Shown: positions 34,771 through 44,469 of the stretch, one piece after another
How the letters are laid out: the number at the start of each line of letters is the position of its first letter
Numbering within the stretch: position 1 is the first letter of the stretch
DNA from: Hyphomicrobiaceae bacterium
GTDB taxonomy: Bacteria > Pseudomonadota > Alphaproteobacteria > Rhizobiales > Hyphomicrobiaceae
Length of the DNA stretch: 64,000 bases
Reading direction: 5' to 3'
NCBI GenBank assembly: GCA_041397645.1
Contig: JAWKWE010000004.1
Coordinates: 2,170,001-2,234,000, forward strand
Made by a program: the position numbers and the translations under genes
The notes under the pieces: model-generated
Database searches by the model: none
Told to the model about the DNA's origin: nothing
The model's input: only the letters and a program-made list of their open reading frames with translations

Positions 34771-35660
34771 AGACGCGCGCGATCGATCTTGCGCCGCTTC
34801 CAGCGCCGCTCATTGCAAGCGCTGTCAAGGCTGCGCTGCTTGAGGATCTCGGGCTGACCGGCGACATCACGACCAACGCAACCATTCCTGCTGACACGCG
34901 CGCGCAAGGCGTTATCGCCGCGCGCAAGGCGGGCGTCGTCTCCGGGCTTCCTCCCGCTGAAGAGGCGTTCCGCCAACTCGATCCCGACTTTCGCTTCGAC
35001 ATCCTGGTTGCGGATGGCGAGCGCGTGAAGCCGGGCGACGTTATTGCGAAGATTTCCGGCAATGCGCGTGCGCTGCTCACCGCGGAGCGGGTCGCGCTCA
35101 ATTACATGGGACGCATGTCGGGGATAGCGTCGCTCACGCGCCAATATGTCGACGCGATTGCGGGAACTAGGGCGCGCATCGTCGATACCCGTAAGACAAC
35201 GCCTGGACTGCGCGCCTTCGAAAAGTATGCGGTCCGATGTGGCGGCGGACACAACCACCGCACCGGCTTGTTCGACGCCGTCCTCATCAAGGACAATCAT
35301 ATCGTTGCCGCGGGAGGCGTGGAGCAGGCCGTGGCGGCCGCGCGCCAGACTGCAGGCCACATGGTCAAGATCGAGGTGGAAGTCGATACTCTCGATCAGC
35401 TCGACCGTGCACTGAAGTACGACGTGGATGCCGTTCTGCTCGACAACATGACACCATCCCAGCTCAAGGAGGCGGTCAAACGCATCGGTGGGCGTTGTCT
35501 CGCCGAGGCCTCGGGTGGCGTTAGCCTCGAAACGGTGGGCGCAATCGCCAAATCAGGCGTCGATCTCATTTCGGTGGGAGCTTTGACCCACTCTGCCCCC
35601 GTGCTCGATTTAGGGCTTGATTTCAAGGCGCAACCCGCAAAACGAACCATCAGCGCTTGA
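34767..35660 (+). CDS. nadC: Nicotinate-nucleotide pyrophosphorylase (carboxylating)
   Basis: The 297-residue quinolinate phosphoribosyltransferase ends the NAD de novo block. Visible marks are EDLGLTGDITTNATI, ALNYMGRMSGIASLT, the RKTTPGLRAFEKYAVRCGGG loop and DAVLLDNMTPSQLKEAV. The ATG at 34767 overlaps the nadB stop (ATGA); the longer frame from 34758 uses a TTG and is not needed. Last gene of the nadABC operon. Confidence 0.97.
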   Translation: MKTRAIDLAPLPAPLIASAVKAALLEDLGLTGDITTNATIPADTRAQGVIAARKAGVVSGLPPAEEAFRQLDPDFRFDILVADGERVKPGDVIAKISGNARALLTAERVALNYMGRMSGIASLTRQYVDAIAGTRARIVDTRKTTPGLRAFEKYAVRCGGGHNHRTGLFDAVLIKDNHIVAAGGVEQAVAAARQTAGHMVKIEVEVDTLDQLDRALKYDVDAVLLDNMTPSQLKEAVKRIGGRCLAEASGGVSLETVGAIAKSGVDLISVGALTHSAPVLDLGLDFKAQPAKRTISA

Positions 35661-35768
35661 ATTCGCCATAGTTGGCGCGCACCTGAAGGCTTGTGCTATA
35701 GCGCCCAGTGCGGTGGCACGATGCGCGGGTTTTTCCCGGCGGTCGCGCGAAAAGCGGAGTGTGACGTC

Positions 35769-35990
35769 ATGAAGTGGATCGTTCTTTGGGGCCTGTGCGC
35801 CGTGACCGGAGCAGCGCTCGCGGGCGTCTTCGCCGGCACCAAGAACCGTGACGTATCGTTCTGGATGGCTTGGTGCTTCCTGTTTCCGCCGCTCATCGTA
35901 TGGCTGATGCTGATGCCGAAGAACGCCGGTCCGCGTCCGAAACCGCGACCTCTCGATGATTTCGACAATCCACGCGGCGGTTTGCTTTAG
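35769..35990 (+). CDS. Small two-helix membrane protein
   Basis: From ATG 35769 (GGAG 9 bases upstream) the product has 73 residues with two membrane helices (WIVLWGLCAVTGAALAGVF and FWMAWCFLFPPLIVWLMLM) and a Pro/Lys-rich tail ending in PRGGLL. No family recognised. It runs up to the ppdK stop, with which it converges. A frame open from 35691 would add 26 residues of unlikely sequence. Confidence 0.65.
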   Translation: MKWIVLWGLCAVTGAALAGVFAGTKNRDVSFWMAWCFLFPPLIVWLMLMPKNAGPRPKPRPLDDFDNPRGGLL

Positions 35991-35992
35991 CC

Positions 35993-38695
35993 TCAACCGT
36001 TGGATTTCTGCATTTTGGCGCGCACTGACGCCTGTGCGGCCGCCAAGCGTGCAATGGGAACGCGGTAAGGCGAGCACGACACGTAATCGATGCCAATGCC
36101 GCAGAAAAATTCCACCGAGCGTGGCTCCCCGCCGTGCTCACCGCACACGCCGGCTTTCATTCCAGGCTTAGCAGTCCGCCCGCGCTCCAAGCCTATGCGT
36201 ACCAACTCACCAACGCCTTCCTGATCGATTGTCACGAACGGATCGTTGGTGATGATGCCGCGCTCCAGATAGCTCGAAAGGATCGGGGCCGCGTCGTCGC
36301 GAGATAGCCCCATGGCCGTCTGGGTGAGATCGTTCGAACCGAACGAGAAGAAACTTGCGCCGTCCTCGCCCTCTGCAATCTCACCCGCCCGCAGCGCGGC
36401 GCGCGGCAACTCGATCATGGTGCCAACTTCGTAGCTCAGCTTGACGCCCGTCTCGCGCTCCACTGACTCGGCCGTTCTATCTATGACAGCACGCAAGGTA
36501 ACGAATTCGGCGCGGAACACGACGAATGGAATCATCACCTCGGCGTGCACCGGTGCACCGGACTTCTTGCCCGCCGCAATTGCGGCTTCGAAGATGGCGC
36601 GCGCCTGCATCTCGGTGATTTCCGGATAGCGCACGCCTAATCGGCAACCCCGGAACCCGAGCATGGGATTGAACTCTTCAAGCTCCGTGATCCGCGTCTT
36701 AAGCCGCATAATATCAGTATTAAGCTCCGCCGCGACCTGAGCGATTTCCCGCTCCTCGTGCGGTAGAAACTCATGCAACGGCGGATCGAGCAGCCGGATC
36801 GTTACCGGTAATCCCGCCATGATCTCAAACAGCTCTTCGAAGTCTGCGCGCTGCACGGGGAGAAGTTTGGCGAGAGCCCGTCTGCGATCATCCTCGTTCG
36901 TCGCAAGGATCATCTCCCGAACAGCAAGAATGCGATCTTCTTCGAAAAACATATGCTCGGTTCGGCACAGCCCGATGCCTTCCGCGCCAAATGTTCTGGC
37001 CTGCCGGGCGTCGCGAGGTGTATCGGCATTCGTGCGCACCTTGACGGTGCGTGCGGCATCAGCCCACCCCATCAATTTCGCGAACGCTCCTGAAAGCTGA
37101 GGCGGACGCATTTTGGCTTTACCGGCAAGAACGCGCCCCGTGCTGCCGTCGATGGTGATGATCTCGCCCGCGCGAAAGGTTCGTGCGCCAATGCGCATGA
37201 TTCCTGCGTTCGCATCGATGCGCAAGGCACCCGCACCCGACACGCACGGGCGGCCCATGCCACGCGCAACGACGGCGGCGTGGCTCGTCATGCCGCCACG
37301 CGCGGTCAGGATTCCGACCGCCGCATGCATTCCGTGAACGTCCTCCGGGCTCGTCTCGGCTCGAACCAGGATGACATCCTTGCCCTTGCCTTTCAGCGCC
37401 TCAGCCATCTCCGCATGAAACACGATTTCGCCGGATGCCGCGCCCGGAGAGGCGGGCAGGCCCGACGTCAACACTTCCTGGGGTGCGTCGGGATCGAGCG
37501 TCGGATGCAGCAACTGATCGAGCGCGTTGGGCTCGACGCGGAGAATAGCCTCTTCCGAAGTAATCAAGCCCTCTTCTGCCATGTCGGCGGCAATCTTGAG
37601 CGCGGCTTCGCTGGTGCGTTTACCAGATCGCGTTTGAAGTACCCAAAGCCGCCCGTCCTCGATCGTGAACTCCACGTCCTGCATGTCGCGATAGTGGCGC
37701 TCCAGAAAGCTGAAGATCTCTTTCAACTCTCCAAACGCGTTCGGCATCATGGTTTCAAGCGACACGCCTGAGCGCGAGATGCCAGCGAGCAGCGGCTGCG
37801 GCGTGCGGATGCCCGCCACCACGTCTTCGCCTTGCGCGTTGGGCAAGAACTCGCCGTAGATCTCATTCTCACCCGTCGAAGGATTGCGCGTGAATGCAAC
37901 GCCCGTAGCGGACGTATTTCCCAGATTGCCGAACACCATGGCCTGCACGTTGACGGCTGTCCCCCAGTCGTCAGGGATCGCATGCAGACGGCGATAGGTG
38001 ACGGCGCGCGTGTTGTTCCAAGATCCGAACACCGCGCCAATCGCGCCCCAAAGCTGCGTGGCGGTGTCCTGCGGAAACGGCGCTCCCGTTTCTCGTTCGA
38101 TCACTTCCTTGTACTCGGCGATGATCTCGGTCCACGCATCTGCATCCAGATCGGGATCGGAAGCAAATCCGTTCAAATTCTTGAAGTTCTCAAGAACATC
38201 CTCGAAAGCGCCGTGATCGCAACCCAGCACAACGTCGCCGTACATCTGGATGAAGCGCCGGTAGCTGTCGTAGGCAAAGCGCGCATCGCCAGACCGCTTC
38301 GCCAGCCCCTCGACCGTCTTGTCGTTGAGGCCAAGGTTGAGGATGGTGTCCATCATGCCCGGCATCGACGCGCGTGCACCTGAGCGGACAGACACGAGCA
38401 AAGGCATTGCTTCATCACCGAATACAGATCCGGTGACGGCGGAAATGGCATTTAGCGCCGCCAGCACCTCTTCCTTAAGTCCATCGGGAAATTTCTTTCC
38501 GGCCTTCACATAGGCGGCGCAGGCTTGAGTCGTAATGGTGAAGCCAGGAGGGACGCTGAGGCCGAGTCGCGCCATTTCGGCAAGATTGGCGCCTTTTCCA
38601 CCCAGCAACTCGGTCATGGAGGCATCACCCTCGGCGTTACCCGGGGCAAAGCTGTAGACCCATTTCCTTTTGCCGTTGCTGGAGCTGTGTGTCAT
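35993..38695 (-). CDS. ppdK: Pyruvate, phosphate dikinase
   Basis: The 900-residue enzyme interconverts pyruvate and phosphoenolpyruvate with ATP and phosphate. It has the ATP-grasp part (ELLGGKGANLAEMARLG, SMPGMMDTILNLG), the phospho-His swivel domain (GGMTSHAAVVARGMGRPCVSG, at most 21 residues, catalytic His in its middle) and the PEP/pyruvate barrel with catalytic Cys in GVCGEHGGEP. From ATG 38695 the start MTHSSSNGKRKWVYSF is good; a longer frame to 38803 has poor sequence and no ribosome site. Confidence 0.96.
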   Translation of the reverse strand: MTHSSSNGKRKWVYSFAPGNAEGDASMTELLGGKGANLAEMARLGLSVPPGFTITTQACAAYVKAGKKFPDGLKEEVLAALNAISAVTGSVFGDEAMPLLVSVRSGARASMPGMMDTILNLGLNDKTVEGLAKRSGDARFAYDSYRRFIQMYGDVVLGCDHGAFEDVLENFKNLNGFASDPDLDADAWTEIIAEYKEVIERETGAPFPQDTATQLWGAIGAVFGSWNNTRAVTYRRLHAIPDDWGTAVNVQAMVFGNLGNTSATGVAFTRNPSTGENEIYGEFLPNAQGEDVVAGIRTPQPLLAGISRSGVSLETMMPNAFGELKEIFSFLERHYRDMQDVEFTIEDGRLWVLQTRSGKRTSEAALKIAADMAEEGLITSEEAILRVEPNALDQLLHPTLDPDAPQEVLTSGLPASPGAASGEIVFHAEMAEALKGKGKDVILVRAETSPEDVHGMHAAVGILTARGGMTSHAAVVARGMGRPCVSGAGALRIDANAGIMRIGARTFRAGEIITIDGSTGRVLAGKAKMRPPQLSGAFAKLMGWADAARTVKVRTNADTPRDARQARTFGAEGIGLCRTEHMFFEEDRILAVREMILATNEDDRRRALAKLLPVQRADFEELFEIMAGLPVTIRLLDPPLHEFLPHEEREIAQVAAELNTDIMRLKTRITELEEFNPMLGFRGCRLGVRYPEITEMQARAIFEAAIAAGKKSGAPVHAEVMIPFVVFRAEFVTLRAVIDRTAESVERETGVKLSYEVGTMIELPRAALRAGEIAEGEDGASFFSFGSNDLTQTAMGLSRDDAAPILSSYLERGIITNDPFVTIDQEGVGELVRIGLERGRTAKPGMKAGVCGEHGGEPRSVEFFCGIGIDYVSCSPYRVPIARLAAAQASVRAKMQKSNG

Positions 38696-38862
38696 CAGAG
38701 CTAGCGGGCCTCCCTGGCATTGCCTGTCGCTGGCGGCAGATACTTGCCACAATGGCGGCCCCGAAAAAAGGGTATATGTCCGCGACGGTCTCGAAAGACG
38801 CACGAAGCCGTCAATCTAGCGAACAATCGAGCAAACCTAACCGACGGAAGACATCAGATACC

Positions 38863-40263
38863 ATGAGCAAACTGCCAGCTGTCCTCGGCACTCTCGAAGA
38901 AACCAGCGGGGAAGGATTGGCCCGGCTCTTCGAATTGCTGAGGATCGAAAGTATTTCGACTGATCCCGCCTGCAAGACCCAGTGCGCCGACGCAGCACGC
39001 TGGTGCGCCGAACAATTGCGCGACATCGGATTTGCGCAAGCCAAAGTGGTGGAGACCTCCGGTCATCCAATGGTCGTAGCCCATGACCGCACCAAACGCG
39101 CACCTGGTATCCCGCACGTTTTGTTCTACGGTCACTATGACGTCCAGCCCATAGATCCGCTCGAGTTGTGGAACAGCCCGCCCTTCTCGCCCACGCTGGC
39201 GCAGGATCCCGACAATGGAACTATAATCGTTGCGCGCGGCGCGGAGGACAACAAAGGCCAGCTCATGACATTCATGGAGGCCTTCCGCGCGTGGAAGAGC
39301 GTCGCGGGAGAACTTCCGATTGCCGTATCCGTGCTCATCGAAGGCGAAGAAGAATGTGGATCTCCCTCGCTTCCAGCATTTCTTGAGACCCACGGCGAAG
39401 AACTGAAGGCGGACTTTGTTTTTGTGTGCGACACCGGACAGTGGGATAAGGACACGCCCGCGATCATCACTATGCTGCGCGGCCTTGCCGGTGAAGAACT
39501 CATTATTCACGGCCCCTCGCGCGATCTGCATTCCGGCATCTACGGTGGCCCGGCGACCAATCCTATTCGCGCACTCGCCCACGTCATGGCAGCACTTCAT
39601 GACGACAATGGGCGCGTTGCGGTTCCCGGCTTCTATGACGGTGTGAAGGAACCCGCGCCGGAGCAATTGGCGCAGTGGAAGCAGATCGGCCTTTCAGGCG
39701 AAGCCTTCCTTGGCGCGGTTGGCCTGAAGACTCCTGCCGGCGAGAAAGATCGCACAATCGTCGAGCAATTGTGGTCCCGCCCGACACTGGAATTCAACGG
39801 CGTGACGGGCGGCTATCAGGGTGCAGGCTCAAAGACCGTGATACCCTCCAAGGCTTCAGTCAAGATTACGTGTCGCCTCGTGCCCGGTCAGGATCCCGAC
39901 AAGACCATGGTCGCGATTCGCGATTACGTTGAAAAGATCCTGCCTGCAGATTGCCGAGCCGAGTGGCTCGACGGGCGCGGCTCGGGTGGCATCATGTTTG
40001 ACACTGGCGGCAATGCCATGCAGGCCGCCGCCCGCGCGCTAGAGGCTGAGTGGGGCAAGCCCGCTGTGCTGATGGGGTGCGGTGCGTCCATCCCGATCGT
40101 GACATCGTTCCGCGACAGATTGGGCATGGACAGCCTGCTCATTGGCTTTGGTGTCGACGACGATCGCATTCACTCGCCAAACGAGAAATACAATCTTACC
40201 AGCTTCAAAAAGGGCGCCCGCTCATGGGCCAGAATTCTTGCTGCATTCGCTGAAGCCGCTTAA
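38863..40263 (+). CDS. M20 family metallopeptidase (dipeptidase)
   Basis: From ATG 38863 the protein has 466 residues, the usual length. The metal site is visible: FYGHYDVQP (His and Asp), RGAEDNKGQ (bridging Asp), EGEEECGS (catalytic Glu pair), DTGQ and HSPNEK (C-terminal His). M20 dipeptidases cleave dipeptides or N-acyl amino acids in the cytoplasm. No further specificity is readable. The ribosome site is weak, so the start could be earlier (the frame is open from 38689). Confidence 0.92.
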   Translation: MSKLPAVLGTLEETSGEGLARLFELLRIESISTDPACKTQCADAARWCAEQLRDIGFAQAKVVETSGHPMVVAHDRTKRAPGIPHVLFYGHYDVQPIDPLELWNSPPFSPTLAQDPDNGTIIVARGAEDNKGQLMTFMEAFRAWKSVAGELPIAVSVLIEGEEECGSPSLPAFLETHGEELKADFVFVCDTGQWDKDTPAIITMLRGLAGEELIIHGPSRDLHSGIYGGPATNPIRALAHVMAALHDDNGRVAVPGFYDGVKEPAPEQLAQWKQIGLSGEAFLGAVGLKTPAGEKDRTIVEQLWSRPTLEFNGVTGGYQGAGSKTVIPSKASVKITCRLVPGQDPDKTMVAIRDYVEKILPADCRAEWLDGRGSGGIMFDTGGNAMQAAARALEAEWGKPAVLMGCGASIPIVTSFRDRLGMDSLLIGFGVDDDRIHSPNEKYNLTSFKKGARSWARILAAFAEAA

Positions 40264-40348
40264 GAGACCCGCGACACGCACGCAGTTGGCCGCAATTACA
40301 CTCTACGGTGCGAATTGCGCCGCCCATATTCTGAAATTGAAAGACGCC

Positions 40349-41188
40349 ATGCGTATACCCATCACGATCATCAAACGTCTTCTGGCAGCCGCTCTCATGC
40401 TTGCCGCGACGGCGGGCGTCGCCGAAGCGCAGTACCGCGACCGTTACGGTCAAGAGCGCGAAAGCAGGTTCGGCCGCGATGATGATCGTCAGCGCAACGT
40501 GGCGGGGCAGTTCGATTATTACGCGCTGGTGCTGTCGTGGAGCCCGACTTATTGCGCCGAAAGCGACGACGGCGACGACCAGCAATGCAATCGGCGAGAC
40601 GGCAGGCGCTTCAATTTCGTGCTCCATGGGCTGTGGCCACAATATGATCGCGGATGGCCGCAGGATTGCCGCACCGCGCGCCGCCCGTTCGTACCACAGC
40701 CGCTGATCGACAATATGCTGGATATTATGCCGAGCCCGCGGCTCGTCATTCACGAATATCGCAAGCATGGGACCTGCTCTGGACTCTCCCCCGATGCCTA
40801 TTTCGGGCTGGCGCGTAGGCTTTTCAACTCCATCGAAATTCCAAGCAACTACAGAAATCCATTTGAACAGCAGACCGTGTCCCCGCGCGAGCTGGCGCTA
40901 GACCTGATGCGAGCCAATCCAAGTCTCAAGCCGGAAAACTTCGCCATCGTCTGCGGCGGACAAGGAAACCGCCTCAAAGAGGTGCGAATCTGCTTTTCCA
41001 AGAACGGACAGCTGCGCGCCTGCGGTGCCAACGAGGATCAACGGCGCATGTGCTCAGCCTCGCGCATTTTCATTCCGCCGGTGCGTTCGACTGCGCGCGG
41101 CAACCCAGATCCTGGTGCGCAATTCGATTCGCCAAGATCCAATCCGCTGCCCGGTCCACGAATGGATCTTTACGAACGTCATTTGTGA
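40349..41188 (+). CDS. Secreted ribonuclease T2
   Basis: From ATG 40349 the 279-residue protein has a signal peptide (KRLLAAALMLAATAGVAEAQ) and both T2 motifs: FVLHGLWPQ and HEYRKHGTCSG, each with a catalytic His. Four to six Cys probably form disulfides. RNase T2 enzymes degrade RNA in the periplasm or outside the cell for nutrient recovery. It follows the M20 gene by 85 bp on the same strand. An Arg/Asp-rich stretch of about 35 residues (RDRYGQERESRFGRDDD) lies between signal and domain. Confidence 0.92.
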   Translation: MRIPITIIKRLLAAALMLAATAGVAEAQYRDRYGQERESRFGRDDDRQRNVAGQFDYYALVLSWSPTYCAESDDGDDQQCNRRDGRRFNFVLHGLWPQYDRGWPQDCRTARRPFVPQPLIDNMLDIMPSPRLVIHEYRKHGTCSGLSPDAYFGLARRLFNSIEIPSNYRNPFEQQTVSPRELALDLMRANPSLKPENFAIVCGGQGNRLKEVRICFSKNGQLRACGANEDQRRMCSASRIFIPPVRSTARGNPDPGAQFDSPRSNPLPGPRMDLYERHL

Positions 41189-41301
41189 CGCACTCTCCCT
41201 GTGGAAAACTTGAGTGCGTAAGCATCTATGCCACGCGCGAGCTTGCTGGCACGCCATATCCTGCACACACTTGAGCTTGAACGATTCTCAAGGCTTGGGG
41301 C

Positions 41302-42384
41302 ATGCGCAACATCGATCTCGATCAGATCTGGCCTTTTCCGCAGCGGCGCTTCAACGCTCCGCACGCCAGCATGACGAGCGACGATAGCCGCTACACGCGC
41401 GACGTTTACGATCAGCTGGCACAGTTCGATCACCCGGTAAAATCGGCAAGCGATGAGATCGACGGATCCGATGGCGGGCCTTACGTCTTCACATTCGGCG
41501 AAGCAGATGCCGAGGCTCTATGCGCCGCGTGCGAGGCTAGTCTGCCCCCTCCGCAAAGTGCGCATGTCGTGGCAGCTGCAGCACCAATTGCGAGGGTTCA
41601 GCGCGCAGTACAGTCTGACCCAGGCCAGCACGCCGTGCGCCCGCCGCCGCCGCCGCTCAGCCAGATGTCAGCATCGCCATCGCTGAGAGTTTCAACAGCG
41701 GCCCAGGAAACAGAAAAGCCTGCCACCGTCGAGAACAAGGCCGCCCCAATCCTTGCGACGGTCAAGGAACCGGAGACTGCCCGGCCACGTGCGCGTCGGG
41801 ATTGGACGCCGCTCGTCTGGGGCGGATTGGGTTTCATCGCAGGAATGCTGGCGTGGCATGTGGTCGGCTTCTGGTCGTTCATGTCGAATGTTGTGCTTCA
41901 TCCGAATGACGCTCGCTCCGCCCGCGTTGCGCGCGGGAACAGAACAGCTGTGGCCCCGGTTAACGTGCAAAAGGCAACCGAACCCAGCGTGCAGACCGTC
42001 ACAGTAACGGCTTCGACCACTGCCGCCCCGATTGCGGTTGCTGCCGTTTTCAAAACAACTGGGCGTGTTTCCGGTGAAGCCGCGCCAGCGCTGACGGAAA
42101 CTGCTGCAGCAGATCCATGCGTAACGTTGACATTGAACCGCACCTCCGGTGGAACGTCACCCGGGCAGTGCGGTGAACGGTCCGACGCGTTGATGCGAGA
42201 CGCGGGCTATAACCAACGAGCAGACAAACTCGCTCTGAAGCCCCGCCTACAAGACGCGGCGATCTGGACAGGCGGAACCGCTGTTGCGACGACGCAGGGG
42301 CAGAAAGCCGACAAACAGGCCGAAGAACCAGCCATCGACTATGGCACGCTCAATCCGGCCGATTTGAACCTGAAAATGGATTGA
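41302..42384 (+). CDS. Single-helix membrane protein with disordered flanks, unknown
   Basis: The 360-residue protein starts MRNIDLDQIWPFPQRRFNAP, then has a long Pro/Ala/Ser-rich region (about residues 75-165), a membrane helix near 172-190 (LVWGGLGFIAGMLAWHVVGF), and a Thr/Ala-rich periplasmic part with two Cys (DPCVTLTLNR, SPGQCGER). This is a type II single-pass layout. I do not recognise the family. It is followed by a converging unknown gene. Confidence 0.65.
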   Translation: MRNIDLDQIWPFPQRRFNAPHASMTSDDSRYTRDVYDQLAQFDHPVKSASDEIDGSDGGPYVFTFGEADAEALCAACEASLPPPQSAHVVAAAAPIARVQRAVQSDPGQHAVRPPPPPLSQMSASPSLRVSTAAQETEKPATVENKAAPILATVKEPETARPRARRDWTPLVWGGLGFIAGMLAWHVVGFWSFMSNVVLHPNDARSARVARGNRTAVAPVNVQKATEPSVQTVTVTASTTAAPIAVAAVFKTTGRVSGEAAPALTETAAADPCVTLTLNRTSGGTSPGQCGERSDALMRDAGYNQRADKLALKPRLQDAAIWTGGTAVATTQGQKADKQAEEPAIDYGTLNPADLNLKMD

Positions 42385-42476
42385 TCCGGACTCTCACGCT
42401 CCGCTTCGCGCGTCCTATAGGAAATCTTGCTTTGGCATTCTCAGGCGCTGCCCATCATGAGATGAGCTGAAAAACC

Positions 42477-43274
42477 TCAAGCTGCTTTACGGATGCGCTC
42501 GCTGCGCCATGAGGCTGGCGCACGGGCCACAGCGCCGATGGCAGCGGGCACATTGTTGATTTTGTCGAGCATCGAAGGATCCAGGCTCCATCCGCACGCC
42601 AAGCGCAAGACTTGTTCTTGCGTCGGATGGAGAATGATTGCCGCTCCAGCATCGCCTTTGCGCTCGCGGATGCCGCGCACCTCGTACAATTTCAATCCCA
42701 GAGCGCGCTCTTGAGGCGACTGGCGTCCACGGTCCCAAATTACGCCCTCCTCGCCCACAGCAAAAGCGCGCACGATGCGGCCGCGCTCGATGCGTGCCCA
42801 GGCATAGAAGTCGACGTCCGGAAACGCTGCAAAGTACTGTACATCGCGAAACCGCTCTCCCAGCTGCTGCAGCAACGGCGTCAGCTTGTCGACGAATGCC
42901 CTACCCGCGGGCAGCGGTAACGGTACACCCGCGACAAACGTCCAACCATTGACCGAAGGCGACAGGAAGATGTGGTCGTCCGACAGGGACGCATCATAGA
43001 TGGTTCCAACTCCCGCATCCCAGTTGGCGGCAACCAGGACTTCAAGCTCCAGTGTTTCGGCCACCCCTTCGAAGTCGTCCGTCCGCACGGCGATCCATGC
43101 CATGGCCGGTCCAAACGGCTTTGGCGCATCGGGATCGGCCGAAAGAACGACTTTGCGCGGCGGCCGCAACGATGGCAGCACGACATAGACGATGGCCGCC
43201 ACCGTCAGACTTATCATTCCGAAAATGAGTACGATGGGAGCCAACACGGGTACCCGTCCTTTGCCGATTCGCAT
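42477..43274 (-). CDS. Membrane-anchored protein of unknown function
   Basis: The 265-residue protein has an N-terminal hydrophobic helix (APIVLIFGMISLTVAAIVYVV) and a soluble domain with WIAVRTDD, SVNGWTFVAGVPLP, YFAAFPDVDFYAWARIERG and a late VGEEGVIWDRGRQSPQE segment. The domain resembles bacterial proteins of unknown function carrying WDRG-type motifs; I cannot assign a name. It sits alone, converging with the single-helix membrane protein gene and diverging from the SDR gene. Confidence 0.65.
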   Translation of the reverse strand: MRIGKGRVPVLAPIVLIFGMISLTVAAIVYVVLPSLRPPRKVVLSADPDAPKPFGPAMAWIAVRTDDFEGVAETLELEVLVAANWDAGVGTIYDASLSDDHIFLSPSVNGWTFVAGVPLPLPAGRAFVDKLTPLLQQLGERFRDVQYFAAFPDVDFYAWARIERGRIVRAFAVGEEGVIWDRGRQSPQERALGLKLYEVRGIRERKGDAGAAIILHPTQEQVLRLACGWSLDPSMLDKINNVPAAIGAVARAPASWRSERIRKAA

Positions 43275-43455
43275 CTGCGCTCAATATCCAGCGACAGAGC
43301 CATTTCCTGCAAGACGCCACAGCAGTGGGAATGGGGAAAATTCACTGCAGTTGACAAAGAAGGCGCACAGACCGGCCTTGCGCCGTTCGATCCTGTTGAC
43401 TTCGAGCGGCGTAACGCCTCTCAGTTTCCCGACCCCTCACTTTGGTTCGGCATAT

Positions 43456-44205
43456 ATGTCATCGTCAGACACCACACCCAAGGTTGCGTTGATCACTGGC
43501 GCCGCGCGGCGGATCGGCCGGACCATCGCACTCGACCTGGCACAGCATGGCTGGTCTGTGGGCGTGCACTATCGCAAATCGGCCGAGGAAGCCCGCGCAT
43601 TGGTGAGCCAGATCGAGGCTCTCGGCAGCGGGGTGAAGGCCGCCGCTCTCGCTGCCGATCTCGGAGATGGCGCGGCCGTGGCGCACCTTGTGGAGGCCTG
43701 CGCGCACGCGCTAGGACACGCTCCCATCTGCCTGATCAACAACGCGTCCGAATTCATGCTCGACACAATCGAGACGCTGGACCAGGAGACGTGGGACGTC
43801 CACCAGAACATCAATCTCAAGGCGCCAGTGTTTTTGGCCCAGGCTATGCTACGCGGCCTCCCCTCTGAGACCGAAGGCAACATCATCAACATCATCGACC
43901 AGCGGGTCTGGAAGCTGACGCCGGATTTCTTCTCCTACACAATCTCCAAGGCCGGCCTTTGGACCGCAACCCAAACTCTCGCACAGGCTCTTAGTCCGCG
44001 GATTCGGGTCAATGCCATCGGTCCAGGACCCGTCCTGCAGAGCATCCATCAGACGCCGCAGGATTTCGCTGCCGAACAGTGCGCGACGCTGCTCAAGCGT
44101 GGCCCCTCGCCGTCGGAAATCGCGGCTGCGGTACGCTTCATCCTGTCCTCGCCGTCAATGACCGGGCAGATGATCGCACTCGATGCAGGCCAACACCTCG
44201 CCTGA
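43456..44205 (+). CDS. SDR oxidoreductase, pteridine-reductase-like
   Basis: From ATG 43456 the 249-residue protein has the cofactor loop TGAARRIGR, the catalytic Tyr-Lys pair in SYTISKAGLW, NNASEFMLDTIE and GPVLQSIHQT. The TGxxxRxG form of the loop is characteristic of pteridine reductases and FolM-type dihydromonapterin reductases rather than most SDRs. A role in folate or pterin reduction is therefore likely, but substrate assignment is inference. The open frame begins at 43192, but that part overlaps the divergent gene and lacks features. Confidence 0.85.
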   Translation: MSSSDTTPKVALITGAARRIGRTIALDLAQHGWSVGVHYRKSAEEARALVSQIEALGSGVKAAALAADLGDGAAVAHLVEACAHALGHAPICLINNASEFMLDTIETLDQETWDVHQNINLKAPVFLAQAMLRGLPSETEGNIINIIDQRVWKLTPDFFSYTISKAGLWTATQTLAQALSPRIRVNAIGPGPVLQSIHQTPQDFAAEQCATLLKRGPSPSEIAAAVRFILSSPSMTGQMIALDAGQHLA

Positions 44206-44403
44206 AATTTTTCGAGGCCAACTCCGTAGCCAGAAAAGATGTATACACCCCGCTCAGCACCCACCTTGATGCCATTGGTGCAGAACGAGATTTTGCGGGC
44301 GCAAATGGCGAATGCCTCATGTCCGCCCTGTAACGTTCTCATTGACGCCGCAATGCTCGGCGACCTTGTTCATGCGAGCCACGGGGGCTCAATCAACACT
44401 TTG

Positions 44404-44430
44404 TTAAGGTTAAGCGCCTAAGAACCTTAA
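44404..44430. promoter_or_regulatory. Inverted repeat before the first glucosaminidase gene
   Basis: TTAAGGTT and AACCTTAA form perfect 8-bp arms around 11 bases, 40 bp before the ATG at 44470. The arms contain TTAACC half-sites like those bound by CtrA when read on the minus strand. It could equally be an mRNA leader hairpin. Confidence 0.4.
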
Positions 44431-44469
44431 TTGGTTCTGTATGGCGCCTGTTGAGGGTGTCGCGTAATT

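Noticed and set aside
44239..44421. 60-codon frame before the glucosaminidase genes
   Set aside because: Weak ribosome site (AGAAAAG only), overlaps the inverted repeat at its end and shows no hydrophobic or conserved-looking pattern.
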